Shown one piece after another: positions 43,274-55,438 of a DNA stretch of 64,000 nucleotides. The DNA lies in contig NZ_SWCI01000004.1 in the NCBI RefSeq assembly GCF_005116715.1, positions 277,162 to 341,161 on the forward strand, written 5' to 3'. The stretch comes from Ferrimonas sediminicola. Lineage in GTDB: Bacteria > Pseudomonadota > Gammaproteobacteria > Enterobacterales > Shewanellaceae. The position numbers were made by a program, and so were the translations under genes. Each line of letters begins with the position of its first letter. Within the stretch, counting starts at the first letter, position 1. Under the pieces are notes generated by a model. It was not told the DNA's origin, did not search any database, and saw only the letters and a list, made by a program, of their open reading frames with translations.

Positions 43274-44329
43274 TTGACCAACAAACTAGTCACACACGAC
43301 GTGTACCTTGAGCCGGCTGAGAACAGCCGGCTCGCCGCCCTGTGCGGGCCCTTCGACGACAACCTGAAGCAACTGGAACGTCGCCTCGGTGTCGAGATCA
43401 GCTATCGCAACAACCACTTCCAGGTGGTGGGCCAGCTGCAGTTTGTCCACGGAGCCATCGGCATCCTCAAGGATCTCTATGTCCAGACCGCCCCGGTCCG
43501 AGGCACCATGCCGGACTTGGAGCCCGACCAGGTGCACCTGGCCATCCAGGAGTTTGTCGCCCTGGAGGCGGAACAGGATGAGAGTGCCCTGGGCAAAGAG
43601 GTGTTCTTCAAGACCAAGCGCGGCATACTCAAGCCCCGCAACCCCAACCAGGCGCAGTACATCCGCAACATCATCACCCACGACATCACCTTCGGTGTCG
43701 GCCCCGCCGGGACCGGCAAGACCTACCTGGCGGTGGCGGCAGCGGTGGATGCCCTGGAGCGCCAGGAGGTGCGGCGCATCCTGCTGACCCGCCCTGCGGT
43801 GGAAGCGGGGGAGAAGCTGGGGTTCCTGCCCGGTGACCTCTCCCAGAAGGTGGACCCCTATCTGCGCCCCCTCTACGACGCCCTGTTTGAGATGCTTGGC
43901 TTCGAGCGGGTAGAGCGGCTGATCGAGCGCAACGTCATCGAGGTGGCCCCCCTGGCCTACATGCGCGGCCGTACCCTCAACGACGCCTTCGTCATCCTGG
44001 ATGAGAGCCAGAACACCACCACCGAGCAGATGAAGATGTTCCTGACCCGGATCGGCTTCAACAGCCGGGCGGTGATCACCGGTGACATCACCCAGGTGGA
44101 TCTGCCCCGCAACGTCCGCTCCGGCCTGCGCCACGCCATCGAAGTGCTCAGGGACGTGGAGTCCATCAACTTCAACTTCTTCCAGAGCGGCGACGTGGTG
44201 CGTCACCCCGTGGTGGCCCGCATCGTTGATGCCTACGAGAAGCATGACCAGGAGCAGCAGAAGCTGAAGGTGGAGCGCGAAAAGGCCCGCAAACAGGAGG
44301 AGGCCAAAGAGGATGGAACTGATTCTTGA
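43274..44329 (+). CDS. ybeZ: PhoH-like ATPase YbeZ
   Basis: YbeZ is a P-loop ATPase that partners the endoribonuclease YbeY in RNA metabolism. The 351-residue protein has the Walker [17 protein letters not shown] near residue 143 and Walker [12 protein letters not shown] near 240, the PhoH layout. The start is TTG (43274) with GGAGACC eight bases before it; no ATG fits the family start. A highly charged Lys/Glu tail ends the protein, overlapping ybeY by 17 bases. Confidence 0.95.
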   Translation: MTNKLVTHDVYLEPAENSRLAALCGPFDDNLKQLERRLGVEISYRNNHFQVVGQLQFVHGAIGILKDLYVQTAPVRGTMPDLEPDQVHLAIQEFVALEAEQDESALGKEVFFKTKRGILKPRNPNQAQYIRNIITHDITFGVGPAGTGKTYLAVAAAVDALERQEVRRILLTRPAVEAGEKLGFLPGDLSQKVDPYLRPLYDALFEMLGFERVERLIERNVIEVAPLAYMRGRTLNDAFVILDESQNTTTEQMKMFLTRIGFNSRAVITGDITQVDLPRNVRSGLRHAIEVLRDVESINFNFFQSGDVVRHPVVARIVDAYEKHDQEQQKLKVEREKARKQEEAKEDGTDS

Positions 44330-44768
44330 TCTGCAGCCGGTGGTCGAGGGCTTTGAGCTGCCCTCGGAAGCCCAGTTCCAGGGGTGGGCCGAGGCCGCCC
44401 TGGCCGAGGAGCGGGAGATCGCCGAACTGAGCATCCGCATCGTCAGCGCCGAAGAGAGCCAGGAGCTCAACCGCGACTACCGGGGCAAGGATAAACCCAC
44501 CAATGTCCTCTCCTTCCCCTTCGAGGCACCGCCGATGATCCCCACCGACCTGATCGGCGATCTGGTGATATGCGCAGAAGTTGTTGAAAATGAGGCAAAA
44601 GAACAACAAAAATCTGCCAAGGACCACTGGGCCCACATGGTTGTACACGGTTGCCTCCATCTGGTAGGTTATGATCATCTGGAGGATGAGGAAGCGGAGC
44701 GGATGGAAGCTCTGGAAGCGCGCATCCTGCAGGGGTTGGGCATCGACGATCCCTATGCGGAGCGTTAA
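44313..44768 (+). CDS. ybeY: Endoribonuclease YbeY
   Basis: YbeY is a zinc-dependent endoribonuclease needed for 16S rRNA 3' maturation and ribosome quality control. The 151-residue protein has the metal-binding [11 protein letters not shown] near residue 115 and [19 protein letters not shown], both diagnostic. Its ATG lies within the end of ybeZ and uses a GGAGG in that gene. Confidence 0.96.
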   Translation: MELILDLQPVVEGFELPSEAQFQGWAEAALAEEREIAELSIRIVSAEESQELNRDYRGKDKPTNVLSFPFEAPPMIPTDLIGDLVICAEVVENEAKEQQKSAKDHWAHMVVHGCLHLVGYDHLEDEEAERMEALEARILQGLGIDDPYAER

Positions 44769-44800
44769 GCCTGTTATTGCTGTTTTAGCGACGAGAAGTT

Positions 44801-45690
<890 letters not shown>

Positions 45691-45691
<1 letters not shown>

Positions 45692-47256
45692 TGTCCCAAC
45701 GGCTTACCCCCACACTCCGCCTGCTTGCGGCGCTGCTCTGCGGCGCCGTCTCCCCCTTTGCCTTCGCCCCCTACCAACTCAGCCTGCTACTGCTGCCTGC
45801 CCTGATGGGCCTGCTGTGGCTCAGTGAGGGGCAGTCTCCCCGACGCAGCGCCCTGCTGGGCTGGAGCTACGGCTTCGGCCTGTTTGCCCACGGCATCGCC
45901 TGGGTTCACGTCAGTATCGACAACTTCGGCGGCCTGCCGCTGCCGGTCTCCCTGCTGCTGATGGCCCTGCTGGCCAGCTATCTGGCCCTGTTCCCCGCCC
46001 TGGCCCTGGGGCTGCTGGGGCGCTTCTGGCCCGGGGACAACGGCCGGCGGGTGCTGGCCTTCTCCGCCCTGTGGCTGGTCAGCGAGTGGCTCAGGGGCAA
46101 ACTGCTGACCGGCTTCCCTTGGCTGTGGCTGGGCTACAGTCAGGTTGACGGCCCCCTGGCCCCCCTGGCCAGCTCCCTGGGGGCTCTGGGGCTGGGCTGG
46201 CTGCTCGCCCTGATGGCCGGCGCGGCACTCATGCTACTGCGTCGGCGCTGGTTATGGTTGCTGGCACCGGCCGCCTCACTGCTGGCCCTGACTGCCCTGC
46301 CCGCCCTCAACAGCACCGAGCGCAGCGGTGACACCCTGTCGGTGGCCCTGGTGCAGGGCAACATCCCCCAGAGCCTGAAGTGGCAACCTGAGCAGTTGTG
46401 GCCAACCCTGCTAAAGTACCAGGATCTCAGCCGCCCCCACATGGACGCCGACCTGGTGGTATGGCCAGAGGCGGCGGTCCCGGCCCCGGAGATGATGGTG
46501 GATGACTTCCTCAACAGCTTCGACCACGCCGCCGGGTTCCGCGGCACCCATGTGATCACCGGCATCATCAGTGCCGACAGCCAGACCCGGGAGTTTTTCA
46601 ACTCGCTGCTGGTCCTCGGCGATGACGACGGCCCCCGGCGTCATCAGCCCGACGACGCCAACCGCTACCACAAGAGCCACCTGCTGCCCATCGGCGAATT
46701 CGTTCCCCTGGAGTCACTTCTGCGCCCGCTGGCCCCCCTGTTCAACCTGCCCATGTCCTCCTTCAGCCGGGGAGAGCGGGTTCAACCCAACCTAAAGGCC
46801 GGCGACGTGGAGCTGGCCCCGGCGATCTGCTACGAGATCGCCTTCCCCGAACAACTGCGGGCCAACATCACCGCCGATACCGACCTGCTGCTGACGGTGT
46901 CCAATGACGCCTGGTTCGGTCACTCTACCGGACCGCTGCAACACATGGAAATCGCCCGGATGCGGGCCATGGAGCTGGGCAAACCCCTGCTGCGGGTCAC
47001 CAACAACGGGGTGACCGCCATCGTCGATGAACGGGGCAGGATGCAGGCGCAGCTGCCCCAGTTTGAGGAGGGGGTCCTGGCCGGCGAGGTGGCCCTGGTT
47101 CAGGGCACCACGCTGTTCCATCGCTACGGCCAGCTGAGCGCCTGGTTACTGGCGGCGCTGTCGCTGGCGGCGGCCCTGATCAGGGCGCCAGCATCTTCCT
47201 CGAGAAGAAGCGGTGATCACACTCAGGACAGGCCGGCAGAAGATCGGGCCGATTGA
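45691..47256 (+). CDS. lnt: Apolipoprotein N-acyltransferase Lnt
   Basis: Lnt adds the third acyl chain to lipoproteins in the inner membrane. The 521-residue protein has six or so N-terminal membrane segments, then a periplasmic nitrilase-like domain with catalytic Glu in VVWPEAAVPAPE, Lys in YHKSHLLPIGEFVPLE and Cys in LAPAICYEIAFPE. The last ~25 residues (RAPASSSRRSGDHTQDRP...) are hydrophilic and lie over the 3' end of the opposite-strand DUF1451 gene. Confidence 0.96.
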
Positions 47257-47683
47257 AGGTCATCTCATGGCCACAGTTGTCGCACACCAGCACCCCCAGG
47301 CCCACCACCTCTCCGGCCTCATAGGTGCCCTGGTGACGCAGATCTTCACCCAGTTCATGCCACTCCAGCTGACTCTTGTCGGTCACCTCCACCAGCCACT
47401 GCCATAGGGTGTTTTCCAACCCCAGGGTAAACAGGCTGGAGGGTTGCTCCACCTCGTCGGCGGCATGGAGGACAAACTCCCCCAGGTCCCGGCGCAGAAA
47501 CTGCTCCACCATCTCCAGCTCCCCCTGGGAGAGGCTCCCTTTCAGCTGCAGGTAGGCACTGCTGTCCGCCAGCACCTGGCTCAGCTGACCCAGGGTCAGA
47601 TCCGGGTCCTCCTGATAGCGTCGCTCCATCTCCCTGAGCAGCGCCTCGTAACGTTCGATCAACCGATTTTTCTCTTCCGCCAT
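47180..47683 (-). CDS. ybeL: DUF1451 zinc-ribbon protein (YbeL family)
   Basis: A 167-residue protein matching E. coli YbeL in length and in ITDKSQLEW-like segment (VTDKSQLEWHELGEDLRHQGTYEAGEVVGLG). The N-terminal part is helical and the C-terminus is a zinc ribbon with CDNCG and CPECDH. The start at 47683 has GGAG six bases upstream; 26 further codons of open frame upstream lack support. The 3' end overlaps the lnt 3' end by 77 bases on opposite strands. The function is unknown. Confidence 0.86.
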   Translation of the reverse strand: MAEEKNRLIERYEALLREMERRYQEDPDLTLGQLSQVLADSSAYLQLKGSLSQGELEMVEQFLRRDLGEFVLHAADEVEQPSSLFTLGLENTLWQWLVEVTDKSQLEWHELGEDLRHQGTYEAGEVVGLGVLVCDNCGHEMTFNRPDLLPACPECDHRFFSRKMLAP

Positions 47684-47984
47684 GGCCGTCTCCATTGCAG
47701 CTGGGTCAGACAACACTGGCCGATTAGCCAGCACAATTTGTTGATATCTTTGGTATAACACATTCTCCGTCCCACCGACATCCCCCGGTCACCAGGCAGA
47801 GTGACCGGGCCGTTGCGGCGGAGTGACACCCCGCCCCCGCTACAGTGTAGCCCGCGGATATGCGGGAAAATTGGACTCACCCCATCATTGGTATTAGCCG
47901 CCCGCTGAGTTATTCTATGCAGATCTTTTTATGGGCCATTGTTGGCTCGAAATCAAAATATCAGTCGTGGATCCTATCGTGTCG
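47684..47984. other. Divergent intergenic region before leuS
   Basis: This 301-base gap holds the leuS promoter (47888-47916), a small CCCGC/GCGGG hairpin near 47850-47865 and, on the minus strand, a TTATAC-like -10 near 47755 for the DUF1451 gene. I see no leader peptide or T-box. Confidence 0.5.
47888..47916 (+). promoter_or_regulatory. Candidate leuS promoter
   Basis: TTGGTA (47888-47893) and TATTCT (47911-47916) are 17 bp apart. Confidence 0.5.
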
Positions 47985-50564
47985 ATGCAAGAGCAATACA
48001 ACCCCAGCGATATCGAACCCAATGTGCAGCGCCACTGGGAAGAGCAGCAAACCTTCACCGCCACAGAGCAGCAGGACAAAGAGAAGTTCTACTGCCTGTC
48101 CATGTTCCCCTACCCCAGTGGCCGCCTGCACATGGGTCACGTGCGCAACTACACCATCGGGGACGTGATCTCCCGCTACCAGCGCATGCAGGGTAAGAAC
48201 GTGCTGCAGCCCATCGGCTGGGACGCCTTCGGCCTGCCGGCGGAGAACGCCGCGGTGAAAAACAAGGCGGCGCCGGCGCCCTGGACCTACGAGAACATCG
48301 ATTACATGAAGGGCCAGCTGAAGATGCTGGGCTTCGGCTATGACTGGAACCGGGAGCTGGCCACCTGCAAGCCCGACTACTACCGCTGGGAGCAGTGGTT
48401 CTTCACCGAGCTCTACAACAAAGGGCTGATCTACAAGAAAACCAGCTCGGTGAACTGGTGTGACAACGACCAGACCGTTCTGGCCAACGAGCAGGTGGTG
48501 GACGGCTGTTGCTGGCGCTGTGACACCCCGGTGATCCAGAAGGAGATCCCCCAATGGTTCGTCAAGATCACCGACTACGCCGATCAGCTGCTTGCTGACA
48601 TGGATCAGCTGGACGGCTGGCCGGAGATGGTCAAGACCATGCAGCGTAACTGGATCGGCCGCTCCGAAGGGGTGGAGATGACCTTCGATGTGGATGGCAT
48701 GGATGAGAGCTTTACCATCTACACCACCCGCCCCGACACCGTAATGGGCGTCACCTATGTGGGTATCGCCGCCGGCCACCCCCTGGCCGCCACCGCCGCC
48801 GAGAACAACCCGGAGCTGGCCGCCTTCATCGACGAGTGCAAGAACACCAAGGTCGCCGAAGCGGAGCTGGCCACCATGGAGAAGAAGGGGATGGCCACCG
48901 GCCTGTACGCCATCCACCCCCTGAACGGCGCCAAGGTGCCGGTGTTTGTCGCCAACTTCGTGCTGATGGACTACGGCACCGGTGCCGTGATGGCGGTCCC
49001 CGCCCATGATCAGCGCGACTATGAGTTCGCCTCCAAGTACGGCCTGGAGATCAAACCTGTGATCAAGCCTGTCGACGGCGAGCTGGACATCAGCGAGCAG
49101 GCCTACACCGACAAGGGGGTCCTGTTCAACTCCGGCGAGTTCGACGGCCTGGACTTCGACGGTGCCCTGAACGCCATCGCCGCCAAGCTGGGCGAACTGA
49201 ACAAAGGCCACAAGACCACCAACTTCCGCCTGCGCGACTGGGGCGTCTCCCGTCAGCGCTACTGGGGTGCCCCCATCCCCATGGCCACCCTGGAGAATGG
49301 CGAGACCGTGCCGGTTCCCGCCGCAGACCTGCCGGTGATCCTGCCCGAGGACGTGGTGATGGACGGGGTGACCAGCCCCATCAAGGCCGACAAGAGCTGG
49401 GCCGAGACCACCATCAATGGTCAGAAGGCTACCCGCGAAACCGACACCTTCGACACCTTCATGGAGTCCTCCTGGTACTACGCCCGCTACACCAGCGTCG
49501 GCACCGACGACGCCATGCTGGACCCGGCCAAGGCCAACTACTGGCTGCCGGTTGACCAGTACATCGGTGGTATCGAGCACGCCAACATGCACCTGCTCTA
49601 CTTCCGCTTCTTCCACAAGCTGCTGCGCGACGCCGGCCTGGTCAGTTCCGATGAACCCGCCAAGCGCCTGCTGTGCCAGGGCATGGTGCTGTGTGACGCC
49701 TTCTACTACACCGGCGACAACGGCCAGCGCGTGTGGGTGGCCCCCACCGAGGTGACCCTGGAGCGTGACGGCAAGGGCGCCATCGTCAAGGCCACCGACG
49801 GCGAAGGCCGTGAGCTGGTGCACTCCGGCATGACCAAGATGTCCAAGTCCAAGAATAACGGCATCGACCCGCAGGAGATGGTGGACAAGTACGGTGCCGA
49901 CACCGTGCGTCTGTTCATGATGTTTGCCGCACCACCGGAGATGACCCTGGAGTGGCAGGAGTCCGGCGTTGAGGGCGCCAACCGCTTCCTCAGGCGCCTG
50001 TGGAAACTGGCCTTCGAACACCTGAGCCTGGGCAGTGCCCCGGCCCTGGATCTGAGCGCGCTGAGCGGCGACCAGAAAGCCCTACGCCGCGACCTGCACA
50101 AGACCATCGCCAAGGTGGGTGACGACATTGGCCGACGTCAGACCTTCAACACCGCCATCGCCGCGGTGATGGAGCTGATGAACAAGCTGACCAAGGCTCC
50201 CAGGGAGTCCGATCAGGATCGCGCCCTGATGCAGGAAGCGCTGGAGGCGGTGGTCAAGATGCTGGCCCCCATCACCCCGCACATCTGCTTCCACCTGTGG
50301 AACGCCCTGGGCATGGAGGGTGACATCGACACCCAACAGTGGCCAGAGGCGGACAGAGACGCCATGGTCGAGGAGGAGAAACTGATCGTGGTGCAGGTGA
50401 ACGGCAAGGTTCGCTCCCGCATCACCGTGGCCGCCGATGCCACCCAGGAGCAGGTGCAACAGCTGGCCCTGGGCGAGGAGAACGTCAGCAAGTTCACCGA
50501 TGGCAAGACCCTGCGCAAGGTGATCTACGTGCCGGGCAAGCTGCTCAATATCGTGGCCAACTAA
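47985..50564 (+). CDS. leuS: Leucyl-tRNA synthetase
   Basis: A class I synthetase charging tRNA-Leu. The start at 47985 gives [20 protein letters not shown], the conserved N-terminus, and 859 residues (E. coli 860). The HIGH-type motif is [15 protein letters not shown], the editing domain (about 220-420) has [13 protein letters not shown], and the second catalytic motif is KMSKSKNNG near residue 620. The ribosome site is weak. It heads the leuS-to-mrdB run. Confidence 0.98.
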   Translation: MQEQYNPSDIEPNVQRHWEEQQTFTATEQQDKEKFYCLSMFPYPSGRLHMGHVRNYTIGDVISRYQRMQGKNVLQPIGWDAFGLPAENAAVKNKAAPAPWTYENIDYMKGQLKMLGFGYDWNRELATCKPDYYRWEQWFFTELYNKGLIYKKTSSVNWCDNDQTVLANEQVVDGCCWRCDTPVIQKEIPQWFVKITDYADQLLADMDQLDGWPEMVKTMQRNWIGRSEGVEMTFDVDGMDESFTIYTTRPDTVMGVTYVGIAAGHPLAATAAENNPELAAFIDECKNTKVAEAELATMEKKGMATGLYAIHPLNGAKVPVFVANFVLMDYGTGAVMAVPAHDQRDYEFASKYGLEIKPVIKPVDGELDISEQAYTDKGVLFNSGEFDGLDFDGALNAIAAKLGELNKGHKTTNFRLRDWGVSRQRYWGAPIPMATLENGETVPVPAADLPVILPEDVVMDGVTSPIKADKSWAETTINGQKATRETDTFDTFMESSWYYARYTSVGTDDAMLDPAKANYWLPVDQYIGGIEHANMHLLYFRFFHKLLRDAGLVSSDEPAKRLLCQGMVLCDAFYYTGDNGQRVWVAPTEVTLERDGKGAIVKATDGEGRELVHSGMTKMSKSKNNGIDPQEMVDKYGADTVRLFMMFAAPPEMTLEWQESGVEGANRFLRRLWKLAFEHLSLGSAPALDLSALSGDQKALRRDLHKTIAKVGDDIGRRQTFNTAIAAVMELMNKLTKAPRESDQDRALMQEALEAVVKMLAPITPHICFHLWNALGMEGDIDTQQWPEADRDAMVEEEKLIVVQVNGKVRSRITVAADATQEQVQQLALGEENVSKFTDGKTLRKVIYVPGKLLNIVAN

Positions 50565-50574
50565 GGAGATCCGG

Positions 50575-51063
50575 GTGCTGAGACACGCTCTGACCGCCCT
50601 GCTGGCACTGACCCTCATGGTCAGTGCCGGTTGCGGCTTTCATCTCAAGGGGGACTACCTGATCCCCGAACAGCTGCAGACTCTCCGCCTGGAAAGCTCT
50701 GATGAGTATGGTGAGCTGCACCGCCTGGTGAGTGAGCGTCTGCGCCTGTCAGACATCGAGATGGTGACGGGCGACAGCGCCCCCCGGCTGTGGCTGGGGG
50801 ACGACAACCTGGAGCGCTCCACCCTCTCCCTGTTTCCCTCCGGCCAAGTGGCGGAGTATGAGCTGATCTACTCGGTCAAGTTCGCCGTCGGCTTCCAGGG
50901 CAAGCCGTCGCAGAGCTTCGATGTGGAGATCCGCCGCGACTATCTGGACGATCCCCGTACCGCCCTGGCCAAGAATCGGGAGCTGGACCTGCTGCTCAGG
51001 GAGATGCGCGCGGAAGCCGCCGATCGCATCATCCGCACCCTCTCCAGCATCAAGGTTCAATAG
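50575..51063 (+). CDS. lptE: LPS-assembly lipoprotein LptE
   Basis: LptE plugs the LptD barrel during lipopolysaccharide export to the cell surface. The 162-residue precursor has a lipoprotein signal with lipobox SAGC, followed by GFHLKGDYLIPEQLQTLRLES, typical of the family. The start is GTG with AAGGAG seven bases before it. Position between leuS and holA is conserved. Confidence 0.94.
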   Translation: MLRHALTALLALTLMVSAGCGFHLKGDYLIPEQLQTLRLESSDEYGELHRLVSERLRLSDIEMVTGDSAPRLWLGDDNLERSTLSLFPSGQVAEYELIYSVKFAVGFQGKPSQSFDVEIRRDYLDDPRTALAKNRELDLLLREMRAEAADRIIRTLSSIKVQ

Positions 51064-52083
51064 ATGCGCATCTTTGTCAGCCAGTTGGGTCAGCACCTGG
51101 CCCGGCTGCCTGCCATCGTCATGGTGTTTGGCGACGACCCGCTGCTGCGGGAGGAAGCCAGGGACCAGATCCGGACCGCCGCCCGGGAGCAGGGGTTCGG
51201 CGAACGCCTCTCCCTGGTGCAGGAGTCCCCCTTCAACTGGCAGGAGCTGGCCCAGGAGTGCCACTCCCTCTCCCTGTTCGCCAACCGGCGCATCATCGAA
51301 CTGGAGCTGCCCAACGGCAAGCCCGGTGCCGATGGCAGCGCAGTGCTCACCGAACTGGCGCCCCAGCTTCAGGACACCCTGCTGCTGCTCCATGGTCCCA
51401 AGCTGGGCAAGGAGCAAACCAACAGCAAATGGTTCAAGACCCTGGAAACAGCCGGCCTCTATGTCCAGGCCCTGACCCCCGAAGGCCCCCACTACCATCG
51501 CTGGCTTCAGGGACGACTGCGCCATCATGGGGTCAATCTGCAGCCCGACGCACTAATGCAGTTTGGCGAGATGTTCGAGGGCAACCTGTTGGCCGCCGAC
51601 CAGGCGATGGCCCAGCTGGCGCTGTTGGCCGGCAACCGCAGCATCGGTGCCGAAGCCCTGGCCCGGCTGCTCTCCAACCAGTCCAGATACAGCGTCTATC
51701 AGCTCACTGACCTGCTGCTGCTTGGGCAGTGCGACAAGGCGTTGACGGTGCTGGGACAGCTCAAGCTGGAGGAAACCGCCCCGGTACTGATCAACTGGGC
51801 GCTGATCCGCGAGCTGCAACTGCTGCTGGAACTGCAGCAGGGGCTGAGCCGGGGGGAGAACCAGGCCGCCCTGTTCAAAAGACTGAAGATCTGGCCCAAG
51901 CGCCAACCCCTCTACCGGGGCTGTCTGCAAAGGCTGCCACTGGCACGCATCACCGCCTTGCTGGGACGATGCGGGGCGCTGGAGCAGAGCATCAAGGGGG
52001 AGTCCGAAGCCCCCTGGACCGAATTGAGTGAAGTGTGTCTGGGCTTTGCCCAACGCTACCCGGAGTTTCCATCATGCCTCTGA
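51064..52083 (+). CDS. holA: DNA polymerase III delta subunit
   Basis: HolA opens the beta clamp as part of the clamp loader. The 339-residue protein has VMVFGDDPLLREEARDQIR at the start, the clamp-binding segment SLSLFANRRIIELELPNG near residue 70, and helical domains II-III. It begins immediately after the lptE stop and overlaps nadD by ten bases. Confidence 0.95.
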   Translation: MRIFVSQLGQHLARLPAIVMVFGDDPLLREEARDQIRTAAREQGFGERLSLVQESPFNWQELAQECHSLSLFANRRIIELELPNGKPGADGSAVLTELAPQLQDTLLLLHGPKLGKEQTNSKWFKTLETAGLYVQALTPEGPHYHRWLQGRLRHHGVNLQPDALMQFGEMFEGNLLAADQAMAQLALLAGNRSIGAEALARLLSNQSRYSVYQLTDLLLLGQCDKALTVLGQLKLEETAPVLINWALIRELQLLLELQQGLSRGENQAALFKRLKIWPKRQPLYRGCLQRLPLARITALLGRCGALEQSIKGESEAPWTELSEVCLGFAQRYPEFPSCL

Positions 52084-52727
52084 GACTGCTGGGGCTGCTG
52101 GGCGGTACCTTCGACCCCATCCACAACGGCCACCTGCAGATGGCCTTGGAGCTGCAGCGGCGACTGGGGCTGGAGGAACTGAGGCTACTGCCCAACCGTC
52201 TGCCCCCCCACAAGCCCGGTGCCCATGCCGACGGCGAACAGCGCCTGGCCATGGTGCGACAGGCCTGCGCCCCCTACCCCCAGCTGAGCGTGGATGACCG
52301 CGAGCTGCGGCGCCACCAGCCCTCCTACACCGTCGACACCCTGGAGCAACTGCGCCAAGAGCACCCCGATGAGTCGATCTGCTTTATCATCGGCATGGAC
52401 TCCCTGGCCAGCTTCGACCGGTGGTACCTGCCACAGCGGATTCTGGAGCTGGCCAACCTGGTGGTCTGCCGCCGCCATGGCGTACCCGCGCCGGATCTGG
52501 GTGACTTCAATGCGGCCGTCACCACCGATGCCAGGGCGCTAAGACGGCATCGCCGGGGTCAGATTCTGCTGACAGATCTGGAGCCCGTCGGCCTCTCCTC
52601 CACAGCCATCCGCACCGCCCTGGCCCAGGGGCAGTTGCCCCGAGACCACCTGCCCCCCGCCGTTGCCGACTATATCGCCGCCCATGGGCTCTATGGCCAT
52701 GGAGTCGCCCCCAACGGCAGGGTATAA
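52074..52727 (+). CDS. nadD: Nicotinate-mononucleotide adenylyltransferase
   Basis: NadD adenylates nicotinate mononucleotide in NAD synthesis. The start at 52074 gives MPLRLLGLLGGTFDPIHNGHLQMAL with the nucleotidyl-transferase motif, and the ISSTxxR-type motif is VGLSSTAIRTAL near residue 178. At 217 residues it is normal. The earlier in-frame ATG lies inside holA. Its stop codon lies within the -10 box of the rsfS promoter. Confidence 0.95.
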   Translation: MPLRLLGLLGGTFDPIHNGHLQMALELQRRLGLEELRLLPNRLPPHKPGAHADGEQRLAMVRQACAPYPQLSVDDRELRRHQPSYTVDTLEQLRQEHPDESICFIIGMDSLASFDRWYLPQRILELANLVVCRRHGVPAPDLGDFNAAVTTDARALRRHRRGQILLTDLEPVGLSSTAIRTALAQGQLPRDHLPPAVADYIAAHGLYGHGVAPNGRV

Positions 52728-52728
52728 T
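52700..52728 (+). promoter_or_regulatory. Candidate rsfS promoter overlapping the nadD stop
   Basis: A perfect TATAAT (52723-52728) has a partial -35 TGGAGT (52700-52705) 17 bp upstream. Confidence 0.55.
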
Positions 52729-52762
52729 GATCCGCTTTGTAGATTAACCTTGGGAGCCGGCA

Positions 52763-53098
52763 GTGACCCCCGTAGAACTGAAAGACTTTGTAGTAGAGAA
52801 AGCTGAAGAGCTGAAGTGTCGTGATCTGGTGGTGCTGGATATCAGTGACAAGTCCACCGTCGCCGAATTCATGGTGGTGTGCAGCGGTACCTCCAAGACC
52901 CACGTACGCGCCATCGCCGAGAACGTCGCCCTGGAAGCCAAACGCATCGACCAGGCGCCGCTGGGCATCGAAGGCAAGGAATCCGGTGAATGGGTCCTGG
53001 TTGACCTGGGCGATGTGATCCTGCACTCCATGCAGGAGCAAACCCGTGATTTCTATCAGTTGGAAAAGCTCTGGTCAGCCCACCCAGAGAAGAAGTAA
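52763..53098 (+). CDS. rsfS: Ribosomal silencing factor RsfS
   Basis: RsfS binds L14 and blocks subunit joining when nutrients are scarce. The 111-residue protein has DLVVLDISDKSTVAEFMVVCSGTS and ESGEWVLVDLGDVILHSMQEQTRDFYQLEKLW, both diagnostic. The start is GTG with GGGAG seven bases upstream. It may have its own promoter at the nadD end. Confidence 0.96.
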   Translation: MTPVELKDFVVEKAEELKCRDLVVLDISDKSTVAEFMVVCSGTSKTHVRAIAENVALEAKRIDQAPLGIEGKESGEWVLVDLGDVILHSMQEQTRDFYQLEKLWSAHPEKK

Positions 53099-53101
53099 CC
53101 G

Positions 53102-53569
53102 ATGAAACTGAAGCTGGTGGCCGTCGGCACCAAGATGCCGGACTGGGTTCAGAAAGGCTTTACCGAGTATCAGCGCCGCTTCCCCCGGGACCTGGCCCTG
53201 GAACTGGTGGAGATCCCCGCCGGGAAACGGGGCAAGAATGCGGACATTCCCCGCATCCTGGAGAGGGAGGGGGACGCCATGCTGGCGGCCTGCCAGGGTT
53301 GCCGTATCGTCACCCTGGATATCCCGGGCAAGCCCTGGGACACCCCCCAGCTGGCCAACCAGCTGGAGCGCTGGCAGATGGACGGCCGTGACGTGGCCAT
53401 CCTTATCGGCGGCCCGGAGGGGCTGGCTCCGGCCTGCAAAGCCGCCGCCGAGCAGAGCTGGTCGCTCTCCAACCTAACCTTGCCTCATCCCCTGGTTCGG
53501 GTAATCATGGCGGAGAGCCTGTACCGGGCCTGGAGCATCAACAACCACCACCCGTATCACAGAGAGTAA
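53102..53569 (+). CDS. rlmH: 23S rRNA pseudouridine-1915 N3-methyltransferase RlmH
   Basis: RlmH is a small SPOUT methyltransferase that modifies pseudouridine 1915 in helix 69. The 155-residue protein has [16 protein letters not shown], the knot segment [13 protein letters not shown] [13 protein letters not shown] and the C-terminal [15 protein letters not shown]. It follows rsfS by three bases. Confidence 0.97.
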   Translation: MKLKLVAVGTKMPDWVQKGFTEYQRRFPRDLALELVEIPAGKRGKNADIPRILEREGDAMLAACQGCRIVTLDIPGKPWDTPQLANQLERWQMDGRDVAILIGGPEGLAPACKAAAEQSWSLSNLTLPHPLVRVIMAESLYRAWSINNHHPYHRE

Positions 53570-55438
53570 ATGCGTTTTTATCAGCGTACCAAGATCCGCG
53601 ATGACGCCGCCGAGGCCGCCCTGTTTCGCCGCCGGGCCGTTGTCTCACTGTTCGGTGTATTGGCTCTGATCGGCGTACTGCTGAGTAACCTCTACGTTAT
53701 TCAGGTAGTTGACCACAGCGAGTACCAGACCCGCTCCAACGATAACCGTATCCGGGTGATACCTGTAGCCCCAAACCGGGGGCTGATCTACGACCGCAAC
53801 GGCGTCCTGCTGGCCGAGAACCAGCCGGTCTACTCCCTGGAGGTGATCCCGGAACAAGCCAGTAATCTGGATGCCAGCCTGGCGGAGCTGTCGCGGATCT
53901 TCGCCATCCCCGAAAGTGATCAGCAGGAGTTCCTGGAGCGGATCAAGGCGCGCAAACGCTTCAAGTCCACCACCCTGCTCAGCCAGCTGACCGAAGCCCA
54001 GGTGGCCAAGTTCAGCGTCAATCAGCACCGCTTCCCCGGATTCCAGATCGCCGCCGGTCTCAAGCGCTTCTATCCCTACAGGGACAGCCTGACCCACGCC
54101 CTCGGCTACGTGGCCCGCATCAACAGCAACGATGTGGCCAATCTGGAGATCGAGGGCAAGGCTGCCCGCTACGCCGCCACCAAGGACATCGGCAAGCTGG
54201 GGGTAGAACGCTTCTATGAGGATCAGTTGCACGGCACCCCCGGCCTGCAGGAGGTGGAGGTGAACAGCCGAGGCCGGGTGGTTCGCACCCTCAACGCCTC
54301 CGCCCCCAGGGCCGGTGAGGATCTCTACCTCAGCCTGGATCTCTCCCTGCAGAAGCGGGCTCAGGAGCTGCTGGAGGGCCACCGGGGCGCCCTGGTGGCG
54401 ATCGATCCCAGGGACGGGGGGATTCTGGCCATGGTGTCCAACCCCAGCTACGACCCCAACCTGTTCGTGCACGGCATCAGTGGCAAGGATTACCGCAGCC
54501 TCCTCAATGACCGTTCCCGGCCGCTGATCAACCGCGCCACCCAGGGGCAGTATGCCCCAGCGTCCACGGTGAAGCCCATGCTGGCCCTGGTGGGCCTGGA
54601 GGAGGGGAAGATCACCGAGAAGACCCGCATCTGGGATCCGGGCTGGTGGCAGATCCCCGGAGTGGATCGCAAATACCGCAACTGGAAGCGCTGGGGCCAC
54701 GGCTGGGTCGATGTCTACGACGCCCTGGTGAAATCCAACGACACCTACTTCTACGAGCTGGCCTACAACATGGGCATCGACACCATCAGTCGCTACATGC
54801 TGGAGTTCGGCTTCGGTCAGTACTCCGGGGTCGACCTGAAGGAGGAGTCCGCCGGCATCATGCCCTCCCGGGACTGGAAGCAGGTGAGATACAAGGAGCC
54901 CTGGTACATCGGCGACACCATCTCCGTGGGCATCGGCCAGGGGTACTGGACCACCACCCCGTTGCAATTGACCGAGGCACTGACGGTACTGATCAACCGC
55001 GGGCGTCACTTTACGCCACACCTGCTCAGGGCCAAGGGCCAGGATGGTCAGTTGGAGCTAACGGAACCCTCGGAGCACCGCCCCCTGGTGCTGAAAAACA
55101 CCAAGGCCTGGGACATCGTTCACAAGGCGATGATCCAAACCGCCAAGAAACGCTTCGCGGACGCCCCCTATACCGCCGCCATCAAGACCGGTACCGCCCA
55201 GGTGTTTGGCCTGGCAGAGGATGCCAAGTATGAGAAGGACAAGATCGCCGAACACCTGCGGGACAACGCCCTGATCATCGGCTACGCGCCGGCGGAGAAC
55301 CCCACCATAGCCCTGACCGTGGTACTGGAGAATGCCGGCTGGGGTGGCGCCAACGCCGGCCCAATCGCGCGCGCCCTGCTGGATCACTATCTGGCCCCAG
55401 AAGACGGTGCCACCCGCCAGGAGATCGCCAAGCAATGA
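53570..55438 (+). CDS. mrdA: Penicillin-binding protein 2
   Basis: PBP2 is the transpeptidase of the elongasome. The 622-residue protein has one N-terminal membrane segment (about 27-47), a pedestal domain and the penicillin-binding domain with SxxK in ASTVKPM, SxN in KSNDTYF and KTGT in [10 protein letters not shown]. It starts directly after the rlmH stop and overlaps mrdB (ATGA). Confidence 0.97.
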   Translation: MRFYQRTKIRDDAAEAALFRRRAVVSLFGVLALIGVLLSNLYVIQVVDHSEYQTRSNDNRIRVIPVAPNRGLIYDRNGVLLAENQPVYSLEVIPEQASNLDASLAELSRIFAIPESDQQEFLERIKARKRFKSTTLLSQLTEAQVAKFSVNQHRFPGFQIAAGLKRFYPYRDSLTHALGYVARINSNDVANLEIEGKAARYAATKDIGKLGVERFYEDQLHGTPGLQEVEVNSRGRVVRTLNASAPRAGEDLYLSLDLSLQKRAQELLEGHRGALVAIDPRDGGILAMVSNPSYDPNLFVHGISGKDYRSLLNDRSRPLINRATQGQYAPASTVKPMLALVGLEEGKITEKTRIWDPGWWQIPGVDRKYRNWKRWGHGWVDVYDALVKSNDTYFYELAYNMGIDTISRYMLEFGFGQYSGVDLKEESAGIMPSRDWKQVRYKEPWYIGDTISVGIGQGYWTTTPLQLTEALTVLINRGRHFTPHLLRAKGQDGQLELTEPSEHRPLVLKNTKAWDIVHKAMIQTAKKRFADAPYTAAIKTGTAQVFGLAEDAKYEKDKIAEHLRDNALIIGYAPAENPTIALTVVLENAGWGGANAGPIARALLDHYLAPEDGATRQEIAKQ

